Shown: positions 51,576-61,247, counted from the first letter of the stretch. The stretch: 64,000 nucleotides of DNA from Lachnospiraceae bacterium JLR.KK002 (GCA_036941025.1 JAYMNP010000001.1:1116001-1180000), one strand, 5' to 3'. Translations and numbers: made by a program. Notes: generated by a model not told the origin, from the letters alone.

Positions 51576-52448
51576 ATGAGACGTAAATTAACAAAACATT
51601 CGATTCCAACCAAATATACACTGCTGATACTCACATGCGTCTGTGTGATTGTCATGTTTGTGAGTTTTACCCTGAATCTGTCCGGGGGCCCTCTGAACAC
51701 GGTAGCGGGGTATGTATTTGTACCCATGCAGAAAGGAATCAACTCCATCGGCACCTGGTTTGTGTCCAGAGCGGATGATTTGAAATCCCTGCGTGATGTG
51801 ATGCAGGAAAACAGAGAGCTGCAGGAACAGGTGGACCAGCTTACCCAGGAACTGAATACCATAAAGCTGGAGCAGTATGAGCTGGACAACCTCCGGGAAC
51901 TGATGGATCTGGACCAGAAATACCCCAGCTACGAAAAGGTAGCGGCCAGAGTCATCGGTGTTGACGGGGGGAACTGGTTTAATATTTTTCTGATTGACAA
52001 GGGCACCAGGGACGGCATTGAAAAGGACATGAACGTGATTGCCGGAAGCGGGCTGGTTGGAATTGTCATTGACACAGGGCCCAACTATGCCAAGGTTCGT
52101 TCTATTATCGACGACGCCAGCAATGTGAGCGGTATGGCCCTGTCAACGGCAGACCGGTGTATCATCAACGGAAACCTGGCCTCCATGAATGAAAATCAGG
52201 TCATTGAGTTTTCGGATTTGAAATGCGACGACGATACGGTGGCGACAGGAGAACAGATTGTAACCTCCCACATCAGCGACAAATATCTGGAAGGGATTCT
52301 GATAGGTTATGTCAGCACCATTGAGCGGGATTCCAACAATCTGACTTATTCCGGCACCATTACGCCGGCCGTGGATTTTCAGCATTTACAGGAAGTGCTG
52401 GTGATTCTGGATAAGAAAAATATCCAAAAGGACCAGGAGGAGTCGTGA
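51576..52448 (+). CDS. mreC: Rod-shape protein MreC
   Basis: The 290-residue protein has a cytoplasmic basic start, one membrane helix (about 14-35), a coiled coil (about 68-105) and the beta-barrel MreC domain (GLVGIVIDTGPNYAKVRSIID, ISDKYLEGILIGYV). It links MreB to penicillin-binding proteins outside the membrane. mreD follows after one base. Confidence 0.94.
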   Translation: MRRKLTKHSIPTKYTLLILTCVCVIVMFVSFTLNLSGGPLNTVAGYVFVPMQKGINSIGTWFVSRADDLKSLRDVMQENRELQEQVDQLTQELNTIKLEQYELDNLRELMDLDQKYPSYEKVAARVIGVDGGNWFNIFLIDKGTRDGIEKDMNVIAGSGLVGIVIDTGPNYAKVRSIIDDASNVSGMALSTADRCIINGNLASMNENQVIEFSDLKCDDDTVATGEQIVTSHISDKYLEGILIGYVSTIERDSNNLTYSGTITPAVDFQHLQEVLVILDKKNIQKDQEES

Positions 52449-52449
52449 C

Positions 52450-52980
52450 ATGAAGCTGAGACTGAGACGCAAGCTGGTGGTATTTCTAATCATCGGCATC
52501 TGTTTCCTGCTGCAGTGCACCCTGTTTCAGGCGCTGGCCTTTGCCTCCATTTCGCCCAATCTTCTGATTGTGGTCACTTCCTCCTTCGGCTTTATGCGGG
52601 GCCGGAAAGAAGGCATGTGGATTGGCCTGCTCTGCGGCCTGCTGCTGGATATATTTTTTGGGAGCGTGATTGGGTTTTATGCTCTGATTTATGCATATCT
52701 GGGCTACATTAACGGATTTTTCCGCAAAATGTTTTTCCCGGATGATATTAAGCTGCCGCTGATTTTGATTGCAATGAGCGATTTTTCCTATAACATACTG
52801 GTGTATCTGTTTTTGTTTTTCTTAAGAGGAAAGTTGCGGTTTCCCTATTATCTGATTCATATTATGCTGCCGGAACTGGTATATACCATTCTGGTAACCA
52901 TTATTCTCTATTTTGTGATTCTGAAAATAAATCAGAAACTGGAAGTCAGTGAAAGAAGGAGTGCAGGTAAGTTTGTTTGA
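52450..52980 (+). CDS. mreD: Rod-shape protein MreD
   Basis: The 176-residue membrane protein has about five or six helices and the MreD pattern (PNLLIVVTSSFGFMRG, GLLLDIFFG, GFYALIYAYLGYINGFFR). It sits in the conserved mreC-mreD-PBP2 order, and its end overlaps the PBP gene. Confidence 0.92.
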   Translation: MKLRLRRKLVVFLIIGICFLLQCTLFQALAFASISPNLLIVVTSSFGFMRGRKEGMWIGLLCGLLLDIFFGSVIGFYALIYAYLGYINGFFRKMFFPDDIKLPLILIAMSDFSYNILVYLFLFFLRGKLRFPYYLIHIMLPELVYTILVTIILYFVILKINQKLEVSERRSAGKFV

Positions 52981-55861
52981 GTTTTTAAAGAAGTTCAGTA
53001 AAAAATTGATAAGTTCCAGATTATTTGTGCTCAGCGTGGTCATGATTGGGCTCTTTGCCGTACTGTTTCAGCGGATTTTTGTACTGCAGATTATCAACGG
53101 AGAAGAATATCTGGACAATTATACCCTGCGCATTCAGAAAGAGCGTATTACTTCCGGAACCAGAGGAAGCATTTATGACCGCAACGGCAAACTGCTGGCT
53201 TACAATGAACTTTCTTATTCCGTTACCATAGAGGACAACGGTATTTACAGCAGCAATGATGAAAAGAACAGAAAGATGAACGAGGAACTGCATACTGTTA
53301 TCCATATGATAGAAGATAAGGGAGATACCATTACCAATACGTTCAGCATTGTGAAAAAAGACCGGGGAGCATATGAATTCAACCTGTCCGGAAAGGCATT
53401 GAAGCGTTTTCTTGCGGATGTCTACGGACATACCAAAACAGACGATTTAAAATACAATAAAAGGTTAGGCTATAATGAAGGTTCTGCAACGCCGGAACAG
53501 GTCATGGAATACCTGCAGAAAGGGTTCGGCATTTATGTGGAAGGCAGGGAATACGAGGATAAAGTGCCGGAAGATACGGTGTATTATGAGGAAGAAGATG
53601 CATACAAGATTACTCTGCTGCGCTATGCCATTTCCCAGAACAGCTACCAGCGGTATGTCCAGACCACCATTGCGCAGAATGTCAGTGATGAGACCGTGGC
53701 CGTTATCAAAGAGAATTCTGAGATTCTTCAGGGGATTGACGTGATGGAAGACAGTATCCGCAAATATGAGGACAGCGTTTATTTTTCCCATATTATCGGT
53801 TATACAGGCAAAATATCCCAGGCGGAGTATGATGAACTTTCCAAAAAAGACGATTCCTATACCCTGAATGACGTGATTGGGAAATCCGGCATTGAACAGG
53901 TCATGGACCAGGAACTGCAGGGAACGAAAGGAACGGAGAAGTTCTATGCGGACAGTGTGGGGCGGATTACGGAAATCATTGAGAAAATAGACGCTTCCTC
54001 CGGAAATGATATTTACCTGTCCATAGACTGGGAATTGCAGAAAGCAGTTTACGGTATGCTGGAGCAGGAACTGGCCGGCATTATTTATGCCAATATTGAA
54101 AATATCAAGGAATATGATACCAGCACCGGTACAGCTTCCGATATTAAAATTCCTGTGGACGATGTGTATTTTGCATTGATTAACAACAATATTATCAATA
54201 TAGACCGCTTAAGCAGGAAAGACGCAAAAGAAACAGAACAGCAGGTGTACAGTGCATTTCTGAGCAAACAGAACGCTGTCCTGGAGGGACTGCGCCAGCA
54301 GTTTGCTTCCGCTTCCCCCACGCCGTTTGAAGAACTGGACCGGGAACAGCAGAATTACATGAGTTATATCCTCTCCATGCTGGAGGAGAAAGACATTTTT
54401 CTGTCAGAGGAAGTGGATACGGAAGATGAGGTCTACAAGGACTGGAAGAACGATACGGTCAGCCTGTGTGAATATCTGCGGCGCGCCATTTCCATGAACT
54501 GGATTGATATTACAAAATTTGACACGGAATCCAGATATTCGGATTCTACGGAAATCTACAACGCCCTTGTAAATTATATTACGGAATCTCTGAAAGAAGA
54601 CCGGGAATTCAGCAAAAAGATTTATAAATTTATGATAAATCAGGATTTGATTTCGGGCACGCAGATTTGTCTGTTATTATTTGAACAGGGCGTACTGCAG
54701 GAAAACGAAGGGGATTTGAGCGCTCTGCAAAACGGCAGCCTCAGCGCCTACAACTTTATACGGGATAAGATTAAGAATCTGCAGCTTACCCCGGCGCAGC
54801 TTGCTCTGGACCCCTGTACGGCAAGCTGTGTTCTGATAAATCCGAAGACAGGAGAACTTCTGGCCTGCGTTACTTATCCGGGCTATGATACCAACCGCCT
54901 TGCCAATACGGTGGATTCGGAATATTTTTCCAGCCTTCAGAGTGATTTGTCCATTCCTCAGTACAATAACGCCACCCAGCAGCAGACGGCTCCGGGTTCC
55001 ACCTTCAAGCCGATTACTGCGGCGGCAGCTCTGACGGAAGGGGCAGTCAGCACAGGGGAACAGATTGTCACAAAAGGAGAATATACGGAAATCAATCCGT
55101 CGCCGAAATGCTGGATTTATCCGGGAAATACCCATGGTTCCATCAATATTTCCGAAGCAATCCGGGATTCCTGCAACTACTTTTTCTATGAGCTGGGTTA
55201 TCGAATGAGCTCTGCGGGAGGAACCTATAATGAAAACCGGGGTATTTCCACGATAGAAAAATATGCGGCATTGTTCGGCCTGGATGAAAATACCGGCATT
55301 GAGATACCGGAGAATAAACCCCATATTGCGGACGAATACCCCATTACCGCATCCATCGGCCAGAGTAATCATAACTTTACCACCACTCAGATTGCCAGAT
55401 ATCTGGCCGCAGTGGCCAGCAGCGGAAATATTTATAAGCTGACTCTTCTGGATAAGGAGACCACTTCTGACGGAACACTGGTGAGAGAATTTAAACCGGA
55501 AATTATAAGGAATATTACGGAAGTATCCGCATCTTCCTGGAATGCGATTCAGAACGGTATGCGGATGGTAGCGGAGAATAACGACGTTTTCAAAGATTTT
55601 CCCATTGCAGTGGCCGGAAAAACGGGTACTGCACAGCAGATTCCAACGAGGCCCAATCACGCGCTGTTTATTGGATATGCGCCCTTTGGAAATCCTGAAA
55701 TCGCCATTACCACAAGGATAGCCTATGGATATTCTTCTGCCAATGCAGTGGAAGTGTCCAGCAATATCCTGAAATATTATTTTAAACTTGCGGATAAAGA
55801 CACATTGCTGAACGGACAGGCGGAAGATATCGAAAGTACAGCAAATGGATTTGCGGATTAG
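52973..55861 (+). CDS. mrdA: Penicillin-binding protein 2 (class B transpeptidase, elongation)
   Basis: The protein (about 962 residues) has one N-terminal membrane helix, a PBP dimer domain (RGSIYDRNGKLLA) and a transpeptidase domain with SxxK in GSTFKP, SxN in DSCNYFF and KTG in GKTGTAQQ. At about 960 residues it is much longer than the usual 650-700: an insertion of roughly 250 residues, rich in Asp/Glu/Lys, lies before the catalytic domain (about 360-620). The start is uncertain: TTG 52973 has GAAGGAG upstream; GTG 52949 and GTG 52961 are alternatives. Confidence 0.92.
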   Translation: MFEFLKKFSKKLISSRLFVLSVVMIGLFAVLFQRIFVLQIINGEEYLDNYTLRIQKERITSGTRGSIYDRNGKLLAYNELSYSVTIEDNGIYSSNDEKNRKMNEELHTVIHMIEDKGDTITNTFSIVKKDRGAYEFNLSGKALKRFLADVYGHTKTDDLKYNKRLGYNEGSATPEQVMEYLQKGFGIYVEGREYEDKVPEDTVYYEEEDAYKITLLRYAISQNSYQRYVQTTIAQNVSDETVAVIKENSEILQGIDVMEDSIRKYEDSVYFSHIIGYTGKISQAEYDELSKKDDSYTLNDVIGKSGIEQVMDQELQGTKGTEKFYADSVGRITEIIEKIDASSGNDIYLSIDWELQKAVYGMLEQELAGIIYANIENIKEYDTSTGTASDIKIPVDDVYFALINNNIINIDRLSRKDAKETEQQVYSAFLSKQNAVLEGLRQQFASASPTPFEELDREQQNYMSYILSMLEEKDIFLSEEVDTEDEVYKDWKNDTVSLCEYLRRAISMNWIDITKFDTESRYSDSTEIYNALVNYITESLKEDREFSKKIYKFMINQDLISGTQICLLLFEQGVLQENEGDLSALQNGSLSAYNFIRDKIKNLQLTPAQLALDPCTASCVLINPKTGELLACVTYPGYDTNRLANTVDSEYFSSLQSDLSIPQYNNATQQQTAPGSTFKPITAAAALTEGAVSTGEQIVTKGEYTEINPSPKCWIYPGNTHGSINISEAIRDSCNYFFYELGYRMSSAGGTYNENRGISTIEKYAALFGLDENTGIEIPENKPHIADEYPITASIGQSNHNFTTTQIARYLAAVASSGNIYKLTLLDKETTSDGTLVREFKPEIIRNITEVSASSWNAIQNGMRMVAENNDVFKDFPIAVAGKTGTAQQIPTRPNHALFIGYAPFGNPEIAITTRIAYGYSSANAVEVSSNILKYYFKLADKDTLLNGQAEDIESTANGFAD

Positions 55862-55878
55862 AGTTTGGAGGGATGAAT

Positions 55879-56559
55879 TTGTCAAAGCCAGTGGTACTGA
55901 AGAGTAACAGGTACGGAATCAATCTGATTCTGGATGACAGCATGGAATTTGAATCGCTGCTGGACTGTATTCGGGAACGGTTTAAAGATTCCGAAGGATT
56001 TTTTAAGAATGCCAAAATGGCCATTTCCTTTGAAGGGAGAAAACTGACACAGGAGGAAGAATTCCGCATTGTGGAGACCATTACGGATCATACATCCATC
56101 AATATTATCTGTATTCTGGACAACGATGCGCTGAGAGAGGAACTGATTCGCCAGAAAATTGAGCGATTTGAGGATGAGCAGGCCGGAAAAACCGGAGAAT
56201 TTTACAAAGGAACCCTTCGCTCCGGGCAGGTTCTGGACTGTGAAACCAGTATCGTTATCCTTGGAGACATCAATCCGGGGGCAAAAGTAATTTCCAAAGG
56301 AAATATTGTGGTACTGGGAGCACTGAAAGGCAATGCCTATGCGGGGGCAAACGGCAATGAACAGGCTTTCGTGGCCGCTCTGGATATGGATCCCATTCAG
56401 ATTAAAATCGGGGACGTGATGGGAAGGAGCGCCGACAAGGTAACCGGAAAAAAGCGTCTGAAGAAACAGAAAGTTGTATCGGAACCACAGGTAGCCATCG
56501 TAAAAGACGGCAATATCTACATTGAACCGATTACAAAGGGTCTTTTGAATAATATATAA
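55879..56559 (+). CDS. minC: Septum-site inhibitor MinC
   Basis: The protein (about 226 residues) has an N-terminal MinC domain (1-100) and a C-terminal beta-helix that binds FtsZ/MinD (YKGTLRSGQVLDCETSIVILGDINPGAKV). TTG 55879 is preferred because GGAGGG lies six bases upstream; the ATG at 55873 is directly adjacent to that site. It acts with MinD to block Z-ring assembly at the poles. Confidence 0.93.
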   Translation: MSKPVVLKSNRYGINLILDDSMEFESLLDCIRERFKDSEGFFKNAKMAISFEGRKLTQEEEFRIVETITDHTSINIICILDNDALREELIRQKIERFEDEQAGKTGEFYKGTLRSGQVLDCETSIVILGDINPGAKVISKGNIVVLGALKGNAYAGANGNEQAFVAALDMDPIQIKIGDVMGRSADKVTGKKRLKKQKVVSEPQVAIVKDGNIYIEPITKGLLNNI

Positions 56560-56580
56560 AAAGCAGGAGGATATAGTAGG

Positions 56581-57372
56581 ATGAGTGAAGTAATTGTTAT
56601 AACATCAGGCAAGGGCGGAGTTGGAAAAACCACCACTACGGCAAATGTGGGAACGGGTCTGGCGCAGCTTGACAAAAAAGTTGTGCTGATTGATACCGAT
56701 ATCGGACTTCGGAATCTGGATGTGGTTATGGGGCTGGAAAACCGCATTGTTTACAATCTGGTGGATGTGGTGGAAGGAAACTGTCGTATGAAGCAGGCTC
56801 TGATTAAGGATAAGCGTTATCCCAATCTTTCCCTGCTGCCTTCTGCCCAGACCAGAGACAAATCTGCCGTGTCGCCGGAACAGATGATTAAGCTGATAGA
56901 AGAGCTGAGAGAAGAATTTGACTATATTCTGCTGGACTGCCCGGCAGGAATTGAACAGGGATTTAAAAATGCCATTGCCGGAGCAGACCGGGCGCTGGTG
57001 GTTACCACGCCGGAGGTTTCCGCTATCCGGGATGCGGACCGGATTATCGGGCTTCTGGGAGCAAATGAAGTAAAGAGAACGGAGCTGATTGTGAACCGTC
57101 TCCGTATGGATATGGTAAAACGTGGGGATATGATGAACATCAATGATGTGACGGATATCCTTGCCATAGATCTGATTGGTGCGGTGCCGGACGACGAGCA
57201 GATTGTAATTTCCACCAATCAGGGAGAACCGCTGGTTGGCTCGGACTGTCTGGCGGGGAAAGCATTTGCCAATATCTGTCACAGAATTCTGGGAGAGGAA
57301 GTGCCCTTCCTGGATTTGGAGATTAAATCCAGCGTATGGGGGAAACTGAAAGAAATTTTTAAGAAAAATTAG
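56581..57372 (+). CDS. minD: Septum-site ATPase MinD
   Basis: The 263-residue deviant Walker ATPase has SGKGGVGKTTTTANVG, DTDIGLRNLDVVMG and DCPAGIEQGF. The C-terminal amphipathic helix (SSVWGKLKEIFKKN) anchors it to the membrane. AGGAGG precedes the ATG. It recruits MinC and is stimulated by MinE. Confidence 0.97.
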   Translation: MSEVIVITSGKGGVGKTTTTANVGTGLAQLDKKVVLIDTDIGLRNLDVVMGLENRIVYNLVDVVEGNCRMKQALIKDKRYPNLSLLPSAQTRDKSAVSPEQMIKLIEELREEFDYILLDCPAGIEQGFKNAIAGADRALVVTTPEVSAIRDADRIIGLLGANEVKRTELIVNRLRMDMVKRGDMMNINDVTDILAIDLIGAVPDDEQIVISTNQGEPLVGSDCLAGKAFANICHRILGEEVPFLDLEIKSSVWGKLKEIFKKN

Positions 57373-57384
57373 GAGGAAGCCAGT

Positions 57385-57663
57385 ATGGGTTTAATGGATT
57401 TATTTAAAAAGAAAACCTCCGGGGATATTGCCAAAGACCGATTAAAATTACTGTTGGTTTCCGACCGTGCAAACTGTTCTCCGGATGTGATGGAAATGAT
57501 AAAAAATGACATTATTCAGGTGATTTCAAAATATATGGAGATTGATGCGGACGGACTGGACATTCAGATTACCCAGACGGAATCAGAGGGAAATAACGGG
57601 AATGTACCCGCATTGTATGCCAATATTCCCATTAAGGATATGAAGCACCCAAGTGCTTCCTGA
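57385..57663 (+). CDS. minE: Topological specificity factor MinE
   Basis: The 92-residue protein has the N-terminal MinD-interaction helix (DRLKLLLVSDRANCSPDVMEMIK) and a dimerisation domain (IQVISKYMEID). Its presence with minCD indicates an oscillating Min system of the Gram-negative type, common in Lachnospiraceae. AGGAGG lies upstream. Confidence 0.96.
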   Translation: MGLMDLFKKKTSGDIAKDRLKLLLVSDRANCSPDVMEMIKNDIIQVISKYMEIDADGLDIQITQTESEGNNGNVPALYANIPIKDMKHPSAS

Positions 57664-57699
57664 TAAAAAATGCAGAGATTTGGATAAGGGACTGGAATT

Positions 57700-58824
57700 A
57701 TGTTAAAACAATATCAGATTAAAAACTACAATTTTCGTTTGGTAATCTATGTGGTAGCGCTTACCATGCTTGGAATCAGTGTGATTGGCAGCGCTCAGAA
57801 AGCCGTGCAGTCGAAACAGGTGTTCGGGCTTCTGCTGGGGCTGTTCGTGATGGTGATTGTCTCCATGATTGATTATTCCTTTATTCTGCGTTTTAACTGG
57901 CTGATTTATATATTCAATATCGGTCTCCTTTCGCTGATTACGTTTCATGTATTTGGACATCAGGCCGGGGGAGCTGGACGCTGGATTGAGATTGCCGGAT
58001 TTCGGTTCCAGCCTTCAGAGCTATCAAAAATACTGCTGATTCTGTTTTTTTCCTGGTTTTTTTCCAAATATCAGGAGAAAATCAATACGCTGCCCATGAT
58101 TCTGCTTTCCGGAGGGCTGATATTTGTCCCCTGGTTCATGATTGAGCAGCAGCCGGATTTGTCTACCAGTATTGTTGTAGCAATAATTTTTATTGCACTC
58201 TTGTTTTTGGCCGGATTAAGTTATAAAATAATAGCAGGCGTGCTGGCGGTACTGATTCCGGCCGGAACCCTGTTTATCTATCTGATTCTGCAGCCGAATC
58301 AGAAGATTCTTGACTATTACCAGTGGTTGCGTATTATGGCCTGGCTGCAGCCGGAAAAATATGCAAAAGATGCATATCAGCAGCAGAATTCCATTATGGC
58401 CATCGGCTCCGGACAATTGTGGGGTAAGGGACTGAACAACGATACGGCCTTTTCGGTGAAAAATGGAAATTATATTCCGGAGCCTCAGACAGATTTTATT
58501 TTCGCAGTTGCAGGAGAAGAACTGGGATTTGTGGGAGGAGCCGTGATACTGTTGCTGTTGCTGTTAATCGTAATCGAATGTATTTTAATTGGGAGAAAGG
58601 CAAAAGATTTGTCGGGACGGCTGATTTGCGGCGGAGTTGCTGCCTGGGTTGGATTCCAGACATTCGTTAATATCTGTGTGGTGACCGGATTAATGCCGAA
58701 TACCGGTCTGCCATTGCCCTTTGTCAGCTACGGGCTTACCTCGCTGGTAAGTCTGTTTATTGGGATTGGACTTGTATTGAATGTAGGGCTTCAGCCTCTT
58801 AAGTACAGAATGGAGGGTTTTTAA
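57700..58824 (+). CDS. rodA: RodA/FtsW-family peptidoglycan polymerase
   Basis: The 374-residue membrane protein has about ten helices and SEDS motifs (GRWIEIAGFRFQPSELSKILL, PEPQTDFIFAVAGEELGF, NTGLPLPFVSYG). Its location with mreBCD, PBP2 and minCDE identifies it as the elongation-type RodA paired with PBP2. mgsA follows after one base. Confidence 0.94.
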   Translation: MLKQYQIKNYNFRLVIYVVALTMLGISVIGSAQKAVQSKQVFGLLLGLFVMVIVSMIDYSFILRFNWLIYIFNIGLLSLITFHVFGHQAGGAGRWIEIAGFRFQPSELSKILLILFFSWFFSKYQEKINTLPMILLSGGLIFVPWFMIEQQPDLSTSIVVAIIFIALLFLAGLSYKIIAGVLAVLIPAGTLFIYLILQPNQKILDYYQWLRIMAWLQPEKYAKDAYQQQNSIMAIGSGQLWGKGLNNDTAFSVKNGNYIPEPQTDFIFAVAGEELGFVGGAVILLLLLLIVIECILIGRKAKDLSGRLICGGVAAWVGFQTFVNICVVTGLMPNTGLPLPFVSYGLTSLVSLFIGIGLVLNVGLQPLKYRMEGF

Positions 58825-58825
58825 A

Positions 58826-59221
58826 ATGAATATTGGATTGATTGCACATGATTCGAAGAAAAAATTAATGCAGAATTTTTGCATTGCATATCGGGGGATA
58901 CTCTGCAAAAATGAGCTGTTTGCAACGGGAACCACCGGAAGACTTATTGAGGAAGTGACAAATCTGTCAATTCACAAATATCTGGCCGGACATCTGGGAG
59001 GCGCCCAGCAGCTTGGCGCTCAGATTGAGCACAATCAGATTGACCTTGTAATCTTTCTGCGGGATCCTCTGACGCCGAAATCCCATGAACCGGACGTCAA
59101 CAATGTGGTTCATCTGTGTGATACTCATAATATTCCACTGGCAACCAACCTTGCCACAGCAGAACTGTTAATCAAATCACTGGACAGAGGAGACTTAGAG
59201 TGGCGTGAAATGTATAAATAG
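58826..59221 (+). CDS. mgsA: Methylglyoxal synthase
   Basis: The 131-residue enzyme converts dihydroxyacetone phosphate to methylglyoxal and phosphate. Visible active-site parts: LIAHDSKK, FATGTTG, GHLGGAQQLG and the catalytic Asp in FLRDPL. It is full length and apparently co-transcribed with rodA. TTAAAATG initiation with GGAGGG upstream. Confidence 0.96.
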   Translation: MNIGLIAHDSKKKLMQNFCIAYRGILCKNELFATGTTGRLIEEVTNLSIHKYLAGHLGGAQQLGAQIEHNQIDLVIFLRDPLTPKSHEPDVNNVVHLCDTHNIPLATNLATAELLIKSLDRGDLEWREMYK

Positions 59222-60197
59222 AAATCAGACAGTCAGAATAGCAGGGTTTATTCTCTCTCTTGTACTGCTCTGCGGCTGCGGAGAGAAAGTGACCGTGGAA
59301 CATGCCTATGACATTGCAGAAAGTCCCGGAATGTACGGACTTACTGTGGAGAGCAGCAACAGCGCTACATCCGCATCAAGTTCCTTTTTTGCGGAAGAAC
59401 TCTGTGTGGCAGGTAACGAGAATATCTTAAGTGAAAACGTGACAGATTCTCTTTCTCAGGCTGCCGGACTGTTTAACTTAAAAGAACATACCATGGTATT
59501 TGGAAAAAATGTGCATGAACGGCTGTATCCGGCAAGCACTACCAAGATTCTGACTGCCTATGTGGCCTTAAAGTATGGAAAACTGACAGATACTGCCACC
59601 GTAACGGAAGCGGAGCTTCAGCTTGAGCCGGGGTCATCTGTCTGCGGGCTGAAAGCAGGAGAAACCACCACACTGGAGCATCTGCTCTATGGGCTGATTC
59701 TCTGCAGCGGAAATGATGCCGCTAATGTTATAGCGGATCTGGTCTCCGGAAGCACGGAAGAATTTGCAAAGAAGATGAATGAGGAGGCAAAAGCCCTGGG
59801 CGCCACCAACTCCCATTTTGTAAATGCCCATGGCCTGCAGAATGAAGAACACTATACCACCGTATATGATATGTATCTGATTTTTCAGGCGGCCATGGAA
59901 AATGAAGAATTCGTTAAAATTATCAGCGCTTCTTCCCATACCGGAGAACTGACCGATGCTTCCGGGCAGGCTGTTACGAAAGAATGGAAAAGTACCAATA
60001 AGTATCTGAACGGAGAAAAAGAGGTGCCGGAAGGGCTCCAGGTTATCGGAGGGAAAACAGGAACCACCAGTGATGCGGGCTCCTGTCTGGTGCTCTACAG
60101 TAAGAAAGGGGAACTTCCCATTATATCCATTGTTTTTAAGGCGGACAACGCTGACGGGCTTTACGAGGAAATGACACAATTACTAAAAGAAATTTGA
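59205..60197 (+). CDS. dacF: D-alanyl-D-alanine carboxypeptidase (S11, lipoprotein)
   Basis: The 330-residue protein starts at GTG 59205, overlapping mgsA by 17 bases. It has a lipoprotein-type signal (GFILSLVLLCGCG) and the S11 motifs SxxK in PASTTKIL, SxN in CSGNDAA and KTG in GGKTGTT. It trims the terminal D-Ala from peptidoglycan stem peptides outside the membrane. The C-terminal DacF/PBP5 beta domain is absent, so it is a short form. Confidence 0.9.
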   Translation: MKCINRNQTVRIAGFILSLVLLCGCGEKVTVEHAYDIAESPGMYGLTVESSNSATSASSSFFAEELCVAGNENILSENVTDSLSQAAGLFNLKEHTMVFGKNVHERLYPASTTKILTAYVALKYGKLTDTATVTEAELQLEPGSSVCGLKAGETTTLEHLLYGLILCSGNDAANVIADLVSGSTEEFAKKMNEEAKALGATNSHFVNAHGLQNEEHYTTVYDMYLIFQAAMENEEFVKIISASSHTGELTDASGQAVTKEWKSTNKYLNGEKEVPEGLQVIGGKTGTTSDAGSCLVLYSKKGELPIISIVFKADNADGLYEEMTQLLKEI

Positions 60198-60205
60198 AAT
60201 AGCGG

Positions 60206-60234
60206 TTGAATTTCCCGTAAATATATACTATAAT
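60206..60234 (+). promoter_or_regulatory. Strong predicted sigma-A promoter of the P-loop gene
   Basis: TTGAAT (60206-60211), an exact 17-base spacer and TATAAT (60229-60234). Transcription should begin near 60241, leaving a 5' leader of about 100 bases. Confidence 0.7.
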
Positions 60235-60258
60235 TACCATATTAAAAGCATTATTGTC

Positions 60259-60314
60259 ATGCAAAATTGAGAATGGACTTCTGAATTGTGAGAAGAAAAT
60301 TATCTATTTTGCAT
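60259..60314 (+). promoter_or_regulatory. Two-stem 5' leader of the P-loop gene
   Basis: ATGCAAAAT (60259-60267) pairs perfectly with ATTTTGCAT (60306-60314) around an inner CTTCT/AGAAG stem (60278-60295). It ends about 17 bases before the AGGAGGAG ribosome site. No T-run follows, so it is not a terminator. Confidence 0.4.
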
Positions 60315-60344
60315 AAATTCGGTTGAGACTAGGAGGAGATTGTC

Positions 60345-60764
60345 ATGGTACAAATTATAGCTGGCGAAAAGGGAAAAGGTAAGACAAAACATTTATTGGA
60401 GAGGGTAAACGAATCGGTAAAATCTGCTACCGGCAATATTGTGTATCTGGATAAAAGCCAGAAGCACATGTATGAGCTCAGCAATAAAGTTCGTCTGATT
60501 AATGTTTCGGATTATATGATTTCAAATTGTGATGAATTTCTGGGATTCCTCTGCGGGGTTATTTCTCAGGATCACGATCTGGAAGAGATGTATTTAGACA
60601 GTTTCCTTACCATTGCAATGTTAGAGGGCGGCGATATCAGCCATGCTATCACCAAGCTGGACTCTATCAGCGATAAATTCCATGTTAATTTTATTTTAAG
60701 CATTTCCATGAATGAAAGAGATTTGCCTGACTGTACCAGGGGGAAGGTAATCGTATCTCTGTAG
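60345..60764 (+). CDS. Small P-loop protein of unknown function
   Basis: The 139-residue protein begins with a Walker A motif at residues 7-15 (GEKGKGKTK). The strand-helix pattern continues (NIVYLDKSQKHMYEL, VNFILSISM), but Walker B is unclear. It is acidic and soluble. It is monocistronic, with its own strong promoter and structured leader and a strong terminator. I do not recognise a named family; related proteins are seen in Lachnospiraceae next to cell-division genes. Confidence 0.7.
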   Translation: MVQIIAGEKGKGKTKHLLERVNESVKSATGNIVYLDKSQKHMYELSNKVRLINVSDYMISNCDEFLGFLCGVISQDHDLEEMYLDSFLTIAMLEGGDISHAITKLDSISDKFHVNFILSISMNERDLPDCTRGKVIVSL

Positions 60765-60809
60765 ACCATCAGAAAAGCGGACAGGTCCGCATCAACATGA
60801 GAACATACA

Positions 60810-60844
60810 AAAGGGGTTATCGAGTAAGCAGCGATAACCCCTTT
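60810..60844. terminator. Bidirectional terminator
   Basis: AAAGGGGTTATCG (60810-60822) pairs perfectly with CGATAACCCCTTT (60832-60844), a 13-bp stem with a 9-base loop, A-rich before and T-rich after. It serves the convergent P-loop and DUF378 genes. Confidence 0.88.
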
Positions 60845-60886
60845 GATTGAAAATATATTCGTTTTCTGCAGATGAGATGCTGAATG

Positions 60887-61099
60887 TCAGGCTTCGTTGA
60901 TGGAGCGGATGCGCCCAAAAACGCTGCAGAGATACAGACCGCCGATTCCTACGATTCCATAGATAATCCGGGTGAGCCAGCTCATATCGCCGAATAAAAA
61001 TGATACCAGGTCAAAACGGAATAAACCGATCAGTCCCCAATTGACAGCACCTACAATCACCAGTGCCAGCAGTGTGTAATCCAAACCTTTGGTATTCAT
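60887..61099 (-). CDS. DUF378-family small membrane protein
   Basis: The 70-residue protein has two membrane helices and the DUF378 pattern (LDYTLLALVIVGAVNWGLIGLF, LTRIIYGIVGIGGLYLC). The second ATG (61099) is preferred, seven bases from AAGGAGG; the first ATG (61105) touches the ribosome site. Function unknown. Confidence 0.87.
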   Translation of the reverse strand: MNTKGLDYTLLALVIVGAVNWGLIGLFRFDLVSFLFGDMSWLTRIIYGIVGIGGLYLCSVFGRIRSINEA

Positions 61100-61247
61100 A
61101 TGCATTCCTCCTTTTACATGAATTTAGTATTTCCAGACGAAAAAAAATCATGTTGGAAATTCATGGCACTTGAGTTTGTACTTTTAAAATGATAGAATAT
61201 CTGTAACATTTCATTGTGTGCAGCCACAGAAACAGGACTTAATATTT

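Noticed and set aside
54677..55885. 402-codon reverse frame opposite the PBP2 transpeptidase domain
   Set aside because: Antisense to catalytic motifs and without recognisable protein features; a by-product of codon bias.
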